The notes under the pieces: model-generated | What the model was told of the DNA's origin: nothing | Database searches by the model: none | What the model saw: the letters and a program-made list of their open reading frames with translations, nothing else | Origin: Bdellovibrio sp. | GTDB taxonomy: Bacteria; Bdellovibrionota; Bdellovibrionia; Bdellovibrionales; Bdellovibrionaceae | Direction of reading: 5' to 3' | DNA length: 5,031 nt | Assembly (NCBI GenBank): GCA_003176075.1 | Contig: PSRN01000056.1 | Coordinates: 1 to 5,031, forward strand | Program-made: the position numbers and the translations under genes | In this document: piece after piece, positions 1 through 5,030 of the stretch | How the letters are laid out: each line of letters opens with the position of its first letter | Numbering within the stretch: position 1 is the first letter of the stretch

Positions 1-523
1 GTTCTTCCGAATCCGCGAATTCCATGTGATGTCGTCCATTGTTCTGATCCTCGACTGGACTGGCAAGGACCTCGAAGGAGTGGTTTGATTTGGGCTGCAG
101 AATGACCTGACAGTATCCCGCGAATTGATCCGGAAGTGCGTCTTGCAAACGGATACCCCCCTCGCTGATATCTTCCGTCAGCGTTGTAAATTGCTCCGTC
201 GAATTTCGCACGATGACCGGAATTTGCACCAAGTACCGCTGATGCTTGCGCTCAAATATCTTTTTGGCGGACTTCCTCATTGAAGATTGAACCTGGGTCA
301 CCTCGTTGGTCTCTTCAAAAGAAATGGCAGGCGGAACCTGGTCTTCAATCCGTCGCGAATAGAGAAACTCGCACACCAGCGCATCGACGGGTAACCAACC
401 TTCCCATCCTTCGGACCACAAACGCGTGGTGAATCGCTGGGCCGGCGTCAACACGGCAAAGACAGCACGAGCCTCCGACTGCGTGAGATTTCGCAGCAAC
501 CATCGATCCGACAGGTTCGCCAT
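1..523 (-). CDS. PilZ-domain c-di-GMP-binding protein with GYF_2-like N-terminus (3' end outside window)
   Basis: The minus strand is open from here to the left edge without a stop, giving at least 174 residues; the C-terminus lies outside. Residues about 6-50 resemble a GYF_2-type domain (Trp8, then WSEGWEGWLP at 39-45). After a linker, a PilZ domain begins near residue 92. Both family motifs for cyclic di-GMP are intact: RxxxR as R92-K-H-Q-R96 and DxSxxG as D118, S120, G123. The segment GRHHMEFAD (163-171) fits the last strand of PilZ, so little of the domain is missing. There is no signal peptide or membrane segment, so it should be cytoplasmic and act as a c-di-GMP receptor; the output is unknown. 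The start at 523 places the GYF-like Trp near the N-terminus, but its Shine-Dalgarno is poor. An in-frame ATG at 550 (nine residues longer) with GGGG just upstream is possible. It lies about 94 bases downstream of the coiled-coil gene on the same strand with no visible minus-strand terminator, so co-transcription is plausible. Confidence 0.82.
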   Translation of the reverse strand, partial: MANLSDRWLLRNLTQSEARAVFAVLTPAQRFTTRLWSEGWEGWLPVDALVCEFLYSRRIEDQVPPAISFEETNEVTQVQSSMRKSAKKIFERKHQRYLVQIPVIVRNSTEQFTTLTEDISEGGIRLQDALPDQFAGYCQVILQPKSNHSFEVLASPVEDQNNGRHHMEFADSEE

Positions 524-541
524 ACAATACAAAGTTCTTTC

Positions 542-558
542 AGTCCCCATAGTCCCCA
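542..558. repeat. Tandem AGTCCCCA octamer, with a third variant at 583-590
   Basis: AGTCCCCA occurs at 542-549 and 551-558, and GGTCCCCA at 583-590. Read on the minus strand these are TGGGGACT, TGGGGACT and TGGGGACC in the leader of the PilZ gene. The alternative PilZ start codon at 550 lies inside the tandem pair. The copies could be an RNA- or DNA-binding motif or remains of a dispersed repeat; the sequence does not decide. Confidence 0.45.
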
Positions 559-617
559 CGGAGTAACACTCAAATCGCCTTTGGTCCCCACCCCCTTGGA
601 GTGGTTTTTTCGCTCTT

Positions 618-1937
618 CTACCTGGTAGCTGGGGCGGTCGCGCCTGTGACCGGCCCGTTGACCGAAGCAGGAGCCCGTCGTGGACGATTGACGTTGTTTG
701 ACGCGGTCCCTGATCTATTTTTTCCCACCATCGATGCGGTCTCAGCGCGAATGCGCTCCGTCTCGAGTCGCATTTTTTCCGTCTCAACCACGGATTTGGA
801 TGTTTCGTACTTCATTTGCGCGGCCTCGGCGTTGGTTCTTGCCTTTTCGACTTGCGCCGCCAGTTGCTCGCGTTGCAACTTTGTTTTTTCAAGATCGGCG
901 TTCAGGCGCTCGGTGTCGGCCTCGGACTTTTCCTTTTCAGCCTGCAAGTCAGCCAGGGACTTCTTCAACTGGATCTGCTCATTCTGGGTTTGCAGAAGAT
1001 CTTTCATCAGCTGGCTGCGGGTTTTTTCATTTTCCGATTTGACCTGAGCCACTTCACGCTTTGATTTTTCCGCCTCGTGCTGCAGGCCGGCCAGTCGCGC
1101 TTTATCCTCTTCAGCCTGCTTTTGAACTTCCCTGCTCTTTTCTTGCGCGTCCTTCATTTCCTCTTCCATTTTGCGAATATCCTGCGCGGCTTTTTCTTGA
1201 TTGAGCCTGAGTTTGACCTTTTCGGCTTCGAAGCGGGAAATTTCCGCCTCAATGCGGGTCTTCTCAGCCTTGGTCTTTTGCATCTGCTGCTCCGCCAAGG
1301 CGTTTTCACGAGCGGCATTGGCCTTTGACCGTTCGAGGTTCAGCTGAGCCTCCCGTTCCTTGGCCTTGTACTCTTGCATTTCCTTTTTCGCGTCCTCGCT
1401 GGCCTTCTGAGCGTCCTTGGCCTTTTGATCCATGTCATGAGCCTTGTCAGCCATGTTCGAGACGGCGGTGTCGGAAGCCTTCTTTTGCTCCAGCGCCTTG
1501 TCGCGAATCTCGATGGCCTTTTGCAGACGTTGCTTGGCCAAATCCGCCTGCTGGTTCAGGAGCGCTTCACGCTCGCGGGCTTGTTTGGTTTGCCTGTTGT
1601 ACTCTTCAGTTTCGGTCTTGGCGCGCACGGAATCCCGTTCCGCGTCCGCCTGCTCTTTCTGTAAGCGAGCTTCATTCGCCTTGGCCCGGGCGATCGCGGC
1701 TTGCGACTCACTCTTCGCCAGGTCGGCCCGCCGCTTGTCCTCTTCGGACCGCCGTTGGGCGTCTTTGGCTTCCGCCATGGCGGCGTCGGAATCGGCCATG
1801 GCCTCCTCGGCTTCGATTGAACTCGGAACGCCACTTTGCCCTTTTTGCTTCGCCTTCGCCAACGCCGGTGACATCGAAATAAGGATCACCGCCACCGAAG
1901 CGATTGCGAGAAATATACCGCGACAATTTGTACTCAT
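618..1937 (-). CDS. Exported alanine/glutamate/lysine-rich coiled-coil protein
   Basis: This is a 439-residue protein of no recognised family. Residues 1-27 form a Sec-type signal peptide: a short n-region with Arg6, a hydrophobic core (IFLAIASVAVILI) and an ALA cleavage site at 25-27. Cys5 is in the n-region and is not a lipobox. Residues about 40-405 are almost entirely Ala, Glu, Lys, Gln, Arg and Asp with heptad-like hydrophobics and almost no Pro or Gly, as in a long continuous coiled coil. Residues 406-439 are a basic, Pro/Thr/Ala-rich tail without coil character. The mature protein should be a long periplasmic or surface-attached rod, perhaps a spacer or scaffold; no catalytic domain is seen. 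The start is well supported by GGAGGAG ending four bases before the ATG. The PilZ gene follows on the same strand. The biased composition produces long open frames on the opposite strand, which I take as shadows. Similarity to SMC or TolA-type proteins would reflect coil composition rather than shared function. Confidence 0.85.
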   Translation of the reverse strand: MSTNCRGIFLAIASVAVILISMSPALAKAKQKGQSGVPSSIEAEEAMADSDAAMAEAKDAQRRSEEDKRRADLAKSESQAAIARAKANEARLQKEQADAERDSVRAKTETEEYNRQTKQAREREALLNQQADLAKQRLQKAIEIRDKALEQKKASDTAVSNMADKAHDMDQKAKDAQKASEDAKKEMQEYKAKEREAQLNLERSKANAARENALAEQQMQKTKAEKTRIEAEISRFEAEKVKLRLNQEKAAQDIRKMEEEMKDAQEKSREVQKQAEEDKARLAGLQHEAEKSKREVAQVKSENEKTRSQLMKDLLQTQNEQIQLKKSLADLQAEKEKSEADTERLNADLEKTKLQREQLAAQVEKARTNAEAAQMKYETSKSVVETEKMRLETERIRAETASMVGKNRSGTASNNVNRPRRAPASVNGPVTGATAPATR

Positions 1938-1941
1938 AGAG

Positions 1942-1948
1942 CTCCTCC
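1942..1948 (-). promoter_or_regulatory. Strong Shine-Dalgarno of the coiled-coil gene
   Basis: Read on the minus strand this is GGAGGAG, four bases before the ATG at 1937 (six bases if the core GGAGG is counted). It is the clearest ribosome binding site in the window and fixes this start. Confidence 0.8.
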
Positions 1949-1980
1949 AATGAATTCAGATGACGACTTTTCCACCACGT

Positions 1981-2004
1981 TTCTCATCGGCATTCTCATC
2001 GGCA
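1981..2004. repeat. Perfect tandem duplication of a 12-mer
   Basis: TTCTCATCGGCA is repeated twice head to tail without mismatch (1981-1992 and 1993-2004). It lies 44-67 bases upstream of the coiled-coil start codon, so it would be in that gene's leader RNA or promoter region. It could be a double binding site or a simple slippage duplication. Confidence 0.6.
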
Positions 2005-2091
2005 GCTTTGCGCCGCCGGATAAGGGCAAGCACCGGTGAAACCTGGAAAATTCATGGACTGAAAAAAACTTGCACATTTTCCTGGAACTGC

Positions 2092-2119
2092 CATTTGCCG
2101 GCCCTGTCCAAAGTATAAA
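2092..2119 (+). promoter_or_regulatory. Weak candidate plus-strand promoter
   Basis: TATAAA at 2114-2119 could serve as a -10 box, with CATTTG at 2092-2097 as a poor -35 at 16-base spacing. Transcription would start near 2126 and run to the terminator at 2200-2242 or on into the amidase gene. The same AT core reads TATACT on the minus strand (2117 to 2112), a good -10 for the coiled-coil gene but without a recognisable -35. Assignment is by consensus only. Confidence 0.25.
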
Positions 2120-2125
2120 CAGAAT

Positions 2126-2139
2126 ATCCGACATCGGAT
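2126..2139. promoter_or_regulatory. Perfect palindrome beside the divergent promoter core (possible operator)
   Basis: ATCCGA and TCGGAT form a perfect inverted repeat around the central CA. It starts seven bases after the plus-strand TATAAA and overlaps the place where the -35 box of the minus-strand TATACT promoter would sit. A dimeric regulator here could control both directions. Alternatively it folds as a small hairpin in an RNA. Confidence 0.35.
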
Positions 2140-2199
2140 CCCCATCCAGGACGTTTGGGACTGGCCCCGACCTTGCTCTAGAGAAAGTCACCCCCCCTT

Positions 2200-2242
2200 A
2201 AGCGACCTGGTCCCCACCCCCATCCAGGTCGCTTTTCTTTTT
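2200..2242 (+). terminator. Rho-independent terminator without an upstream gene
   Basis: A perfect 11-bp stem pairs AAGCGACCTGG (2200-2210) with CCAGGTCGCTT (2224-2234) around a 13-base loop (2211-2223). The T-rich tract TTTTCTTTTT runs to 2242. The T-tract lies only on the plus-strand side, so it terminates rightward transcription. Read leftward it has no T-tract. It stands 54 bases before the amidase start, as expected for an attenuator or the end of a short RNA. Confidence 0.75.
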
Positions 2243-2296
2243 CTCCGGCTTGAAAACACCGTGGCGGCTCCGCCGCGCACGCTCTATGCTGAAGAG

Positions 2297-3145
2297 ATGA
2301 AGCGTTTCAACTTCGCCTTTTTTCGATTCTTTATGATCACCTTGTTTATGGCCACCTTGTCTGCGTGGCGTGAGTGGGCGGCGGCTGCCCCGATGACGGT
2401 CATGATTGACCCCGGCCACGGCGGGGTCGATGTTGGGGCGTCTCAACCGGGGATCAAGGAGTCCGATTTGGTACTCCACGTGGCCCTCTTGCTCAGGGAT
2501 CTGCTAAATAAGGACGAAAATTTTTCGGCCCAAATGACCCGCGCCGAGGATGTGCGCGTCTCCCTCCCCGAACGGGTCAACAGAGCTGAAATGGCCAAAG
2601 CGGATCTCTTCATCAGTCTTCATGCCAACTCCTCAACCGATCCGCGCGCCCGCGGCATGGAAGTGTATTTGCTGAGCCATCTGCCCGCCGACGAAGACGC
2701 TTTGCTCATCGCCGCCATTGAAAATGAAAAGCAAAGTGTGGGCGGCGCCGCCCAAGTCGGTGCCTCCGGCACCTCCGCAGACGCCACGGGCGTCTATCCC
2801 GAAGAATCAGCTCCGCACGAGACGTTGTCAAAAAGGGACGACGTTTCATCGATCCTCAGCGATCTCAAGCGCGACGGCATGTCCAGATCGTCACTTAAGC
2901 TGAGCCGGATCGTTGCCCACAAGTGGCCTCTCGACGATCACCGGAGCTCCAAGCCCGTTCGGCAAGCCCCCTTCTATGTGATCAATAAAAGCCGTTCGCC
3001 ATCCATTTTGATCGAACTCGGATTTCTCTCCCATCAAAAGGACCGCGAAGCCTTGAAACAGCGGGCAACACAGGAAAAAGTAGCCCGGGCCATCTATTCG
3101 AGTCTCGCCGAATTCCGCCATCTGACGTCATTGACTCGTCCTTGA
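2297..3145 (+). CDS. Exported N-acetylmuramoyl-L-alanine amidase (Amidase_3 family)
   Basis: This zinc enzyme cleaves the amide bond between N-acetylmuramic acid and the stem peptide in periplasmic peptidoglycan. The 282-residue product starts with a signal peptide (Lys-Arg at 2-3, a Phe/Leu/Met-rich core, AAAA at about 28-31), and the catalytic domain follows at once. The Amidase_3 zinc ligands are visible: His41 in IDPGHGG, Glu55 in KESDL and His109 in SLHANSS. The catalytic Glu240 lies in IELGFLS. The segment at about 133-180, between the MEVYLL strand and the SILSDL helix, is an acidic then Gly/Ala/Ser-rich insert of the kind that in AmiC-type enzymes carries the autoinhibitory helix; here that is inference. 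No AMIN or LysM targeting domain is seen. I chose the ATG at 2297 because it begins the signal peptide. A GTG at 2261 would add 12 residues ahead of it, and an ATG at 2333 would remove the basic n-region. It is probably the first gene of an operon with rph and rdgB. Confidence 0.9.
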   Translation: MKRFNFAFFRFFMITLFMATLSAWREWAAAAPMTVMIDPGHGGVDVGASQPGIKESDLVLHVALLLRDLLNKDENFSAQMTRAEDVRVSLPERVNRAEMAKADLFISLHANSSTDPRARGMEVYLLSHLPADEDALLIAAIENEKQSVGGAAQVGASGTSADATGVYPEESAPHETLSKRDDVSSILSDLKRDGMSRSSLKLSRIVAHKWPLDDHRSSKPVRQAPFYVINKSRSPSILIELGFLSHQKDREALKQRATQEKVARAIYSSLAEFRHLTSLTRP

Positions 3146-3168
3146 ATCTTCTCTAGGTTGGGCCGTAT

Positions 3169-3903
3169 ATGCGAACAGACGGCCGACAAGATCATCAAAT
3201 CCGCGAAGTCAAAATCACACCCAACTTTTTGGAAAATGCCGAAGGCGCCGTCCTCGTCGAGTTTGGAAAAACCAAAGTCATTTGCACCGCCAGCTACGAG
3301 GACACGGCACCCAAGTGGTTGCAAGGCAGTGGCCAAGGATGGGTGACCGCCGAATATGGCATGCTCCCGCGTTCAACCCATTCGCGCGTCAAGCGTGAGA
3401 AAGGGATGGCGAGCGGTCGGACGCACGAGATCTCAAGGTTGATCGGGCGAAGCCTGCGGGTCGCCGTCGATTTGCGCAAGCTCAATGAACGGCAAATCAC
3501 CATCGATTGCGATGTCATTCAAGCCGACGGCGGAACCCGCACCGCCTCGGTCACGGGCGGCTTCGTCGCCCTGGCTCTGGCGCTGAAAAAACTCGTGGAT
3601 GTCTCGGAAATCCGCGACCTGCCGCTCGTCAACTACGTGGCCGCCGTCAGCACCGGCTTGCGCGGTGAAAAGGTGCTTCTCGATCTCAATTACGAAGAGG
3701 ACTCCTCCGTCCAAACGGACATGAACTTCGTGATGACCCAGGACGGGCGCTTTGTTGAAATCCAAGGAACCGCCGAACATCACCCTTTTACGCGCGAAGA
3801 GCTGATGAAGATGATGGAGGCGGCGTCGATGGGCTGCCGTGAGCTTTTCCTGGCGCAAGAGGAAGTCCTTAAGTCTTTCTTTCCACTCCCCAAGCGATTT
3901 TGA
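3169..3903 (+). CDS. rph: Ribonuclease PH
   Basis: RNase PH is a phosphorolytic 3'-to-5' exoribonuclease that trims tRNA 3' ends and helps degrade structured RNA, working as a ring hexamer in the cytoplasm. The 244 residues match the usual length (238 in E. coli) and align from end to end. Recognisable blocks are the N-terminal RTDGR, AEGAVLVEFGKTKV at 24-37, GQGWVTAEYGMLPRSTH at 55-71, GRTHEI with Arg84, and CDVIQADGGTRTASVTGG at 114-131. Arg124 and Thr125 lie in the phosphate-binding GTRT motif. Asp178 and Asp184 in EDSSVQTDMN are the expected metal-binding pair, and EIQGTAE is at 197-203. All expected catalytic residues are present, so it should be active. The start is 23 bases after the amidase stop, and only a weak AGG-type ribosome site is visible. 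rdgB begins three bases after its stop. Confidence 0.97.
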   Translation: MRTDGRQDHQIREVKITPNFLENAEGAVLVEFGKTKVICTASYEDTAPKWLQGSGQGWVTAEYGMLPRSTHSRVKREKGMASGRTHEISRLIGRSLRVAVDLRKLNERQITIDCDVIQADGGTRTASVTGGFVALALALKKLVDVSEIRDLPLVNYVAAVSTGLRGEKVLLDLNYEEDSSVQTDMNFVMTQDGRFVEIQGTAEHHPFTREELMKMMEAASMGCRELFLAQEEVLKSFFPLPKRF

Positions 3904-3906
3904 TTT

Positions 3907-4500
3907 ATGGACGTATGGATAGGCACCAGCAATAAAGGAAAACTCTCCGAGTTATCTCTTCAGTTGCAAAAGGAAGTTCCCCAGGCCGTTATTTTTTCGC
4001 TGAAGGATCTCCCCCACTACACACCCCCGCCAGAAAACGGCAAGAGCTTTCTTGAGAACGCCCGCATCAAAGCGCGAAGCCTGCGATCGATGAAGCCAGG
4101 GAACTGGATCATCGCTGAAGACTCAGGTCTGGAGGTCGAAGCCCTGGGCGGCCTGCCCGGAATCCATTCGGCCCGCTATGCCGGCGCCAAGGCCACTGAC
4201 TCGGAAAATGTCGCAAAGCTTTTGAAAATGATGCAAATCAAAGGGGCCATGACTCAAGCGGCGCGCTTCTTTTGCCAGATGGTGGCTTACACACCCGCCG
4301 GTGAGGAAATTCTTTGCGAGGGTGAACTCAAAGGGAATATTGCCACCGCTCAAAAAGGGTCCCATGGTTTTGGTTACGATCCCGTCTTTATCCCACAGGG
4401 CGAATCAAAAACCCTGGCCGAGCTTGGGGCCGGTTACAAAGTCCAGCACTCTCACCGCTCCGAAGCTTTACGCAAGCTGCTTCCGCGGATGAAAGCGTGA
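3907..4500 (+). CDS. rdgB: XTP/dITP pyrophosphatase (RdgB/HAM1 family)
   Basis: The enzyme hydrolyses non-canonical purine triphosphates (dITP, XTP, ITP) to monophosphate and pyrophosphate, keeping deaminated bases out of DNA and RNA. Its 197 residues equal the E. coli protein in length. Family motifs in order are TSNKGK at 7-12 (nucleotide and phosphate binding), FLENA at 48-52, AEDSGLEVEALGGLPGIHSA at 70-89 with the catalytic Asp72, ARFFC at 119-123, KGSHGFGYDPVF at 150-161, KTLAEL at 168-173 and SHRSEAL at 182-188. No key residue is missing. The ATG follows the rph stop after three bases and no clear Shine-Dalgarno is seen, so translation is probably coupled to rph. rph and rdgB are adjacent in many bacteria and fused in some, which supports both calls. 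Confidence 0.96.
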   Translation: MDVWIGTSNKGKLSELSLQLQKEVPQAVIFSLKDLPHYTPPPENGKSFLENARIKARSLRSMKPGNWIIAEDSGLEVEALGGLPGIHSARYAGAKATDSENVAKLLKMMQIKGAMTQAARFFCQMVAYTPAGEEILCEGELKGNIATAQKGSHGFGYDPVFIPQGESKTLAELGAGYKVQHSHRSEALRKLLPRMKA

Positions 4501-4523
4501 ACGGGCATCCAAGGCGGCATTAG

Positions 4524-4539
4524 TTGAGCCGCAGCTCAA
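4524..4539. terminator. Weak hairpin between convergent genes
   Basis: TTGAGC and GCTCAA form a perfect 6-bp stem with the loop CGCA, 24 bases after the rdgB stop. A competing stem, GCGGC (4514-4518) with GCCGC (4528-4532), overlaps it. Neither is followed by a T-tract on either strand, so this is at best a weak or factor-assisted transcription end in the 68-base gap before the convergent STAS gene. Confidence 0.3.
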
Positions 4540-4568
4540 ATCCTTAGATGCTCTCCAGCGTTACAGAC

Positions 4569-4994
4569 TCAAAGTGCGCCCTCAAAGGGCTTGCGGATTC
4601 CATTCGTGTATCCGTAAGTTTCCTCGAGGTTGAGCTCGGCTTTGGAGTCGACCTGCCGAATGCGATGGCGGCCAACGAAGGTGTCAAGCTGGTTCCTGAT
4701 GGAAACCGAGGGCTCCAAGATGATCAGTTCACCTTTGGCGGCGCGCGCGGCATCGGCCCATTGGGCGATTTCCCGCAAGGTCTTGATATTCATCGACTCG
4801 CACCGGCTCATCTGCAGCGCCACCCGCGCCGGGCACACTTGCCGCTGCTCCTTGATCCGCGCCAAGGCTTCCTGCTCGTTTGACGAGTCCACGGTGCCTT
4901 CCATCTGAAAGACGATCCATGACAAATAAGAAGATCGGGTCATCGTGAAACTCATTGCATCGATTGTCAGCAAAACTTTACTTTTGTCAAACAT
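4569..4994 (-). CDS. Small STAS-like (anti-sigma-factor-antagonist type) protein
   Basis: The 141-residue product fits the STAS fold. A first strand with IVFQMEGTVDSSNEQEAL (27-44) corresponds to the family's LxGxLD start. PARVALQMSRC (55-65) is the central strand, MNIKTLREI (69-77) the following loop and helix, GELIILEPS (88-96) the next strand, and IRNQLDTFVG plus VDSKAEL (99-121) the end. In anti-anti-sigma factors the loop reads hydrophobic-D-S-x-G-L; here it is M69-N70-I71-K72-T73-L74, so the phosphorylatable serine is replaced by Ile. Residues 125-141 are a short tail. There is no signal peptide, so it should be cytoplasmic. No anti-sigma kinase or sigma gene is visible nearby. The start is uncertain: ATGs at 4994, 4955 and 4943 are all in frame, none has a good Shine-Dalgarno, and the STAS core begins only at about residue 24. 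It converges on rdgB and is not in that operon. Confidence 0.7.
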   Translation of the reverse strand: MFDKSKVLLTIDAMSFTMTRSSYLSWIVFQMEGTVDSSNEQEALARIKEQRQVCPARVALQMSRCESMNIKTLREIAQWADAARAAKGELIILEPSVSIRNQLDTFVGRHRIRQVDSKAELNLEETYGYTNGIRKPFEGAL

Positions 4995-5013
4995 TCTGAA
5001 TTGTCAAATTGAC
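4984..5013 (-). promoter_or_regulatory. Promoter-like region with two TTTGACAA repeats before the STAS gene
   Basis: Read on the minus strand, TTTGACAA occurs twice (5008 to 5001 and 4991 to 4984), 17 bases apart, and each contains a consensus -35 hexamer TTGACA. The downstream copy pairs with GACAAT at 16-base spacing, which would put the RNA start close to the ATG at 4955 and favour the shorter protein. The upstream copy lies inside the perfect inverted repeat GTCAA-A-TTGAC (5003-5013). Which copy is used is unclear. Confidence 0.35.
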
Positions 5014-5014
5014 T

Positions 5015-5030
5015 GAACTTCGTTAAGTTC
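5015..5030. repeat. Perfect inverted repeat at the right edge
   Basis: GAACTT and AAGTTC are perfect complements around the loop CGTT. It sits just upstream of the STAS promoter-like sequence. It could be an operator or the stem of a terminator for a gene outside the window; the window ends one base later, so this cannot be decided. Confidence 0.35.

Larger units (their letters stand above)
2126..2242 (+). ncRNA. Possible small RNA or attenuator leader ending in an intrinsic terminator
   Basis: There is no plus-strand gene in front of the strong terminator at 2200-2242, so something non-coding must be ended by it. From the candidate promoter, an RNA of about 117 bases would begin with the palindrome hairpin (2126-2139), contain C-rich single-stranded stretches (a C-run at 2191-2197) and end in an 11-bp stem with a C-rich loop. 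C-rich loops are known in several small RNAs as seeds that pair with G-rich ribosome binding regions. The alternative is a leader that attenuates the amidase operon. It matches no RNA family I can name, and the 5' end is a guess. Confidence 0.25.
1938..2296. other. Divergent intergenic region with promoters and orphan terminator
   Basis: These 359 bases separate the leftward coiled-coil gene from the rightward amidase operon. No convincing protein-coding frame is present. The stretch contains a tandem 12-mer (1981-2004), an AT-rich promoter core readable in both directions (2112-2119), a perfect palindrome (2126-2139), C-runs, and a plus-strand intrinsic terminator (2200-2242). Only 54 bases remain between the T-tract and the amidase start, and I find no good -10/-35 pair there. 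The amidase operon may therefore be transcribed through the terminator. Confidence 0.7.

Noticed and set aside
345..527. 60-codon minus-strand frame at the PilZ locus
   Set aside because: It is out of frame with the PilZ reading frame, which carries both c-di-GMP motifs. It is a shadow.
587..610. Hairpin CCACCCC/GGAGTGG followed by six Ts on the plus strand
   Set aside because: It looks like a terminator but has one mismatch, and no rightward gene precedes it. Read leftward, in the direction of the local genes, it has no T-tract. It may only matter for antisense transcripts.
601..1953. Several long plus-strand open frames opposite the coiled-coil gene
   Set aside because: They are Ser/Phe/Arg/Leu-rich mirrors of Glu/Lys/Ala-rich codons, with no domain, ribosome site or conserved motif.
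2083..2098. Sigma-54-like TGG...TTGC element
   Set aside because: The GG and GC elements are 11 bases apart instead of the required 10, so it does not fit the rigid -24/-12 spacing.
1934..2191. 85-codon minus-strand open frame whose stop overlaps the coiled-coil ATG
   Set aside because: The overlap looks operon-like, but the peptide resembles no family, its MRMPMR repeat just translates the 12-mer duplication, and it has no ribosome site. I treat the region as non-coding.
2261..2296. GTG at 2261 as the amidase start
   Set aside because: It would put 12 residues (MAAPPRTLYAEE) ahead of a well-formed signal peptide, and the start lies in a GC hairpin (2263-2274).
4548..4908. Plus-strand frames opposite the STAS gene
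   Set aside because: They show no family resemblance, while the minus-strand frame follows the STAS pattern of strands and helices.
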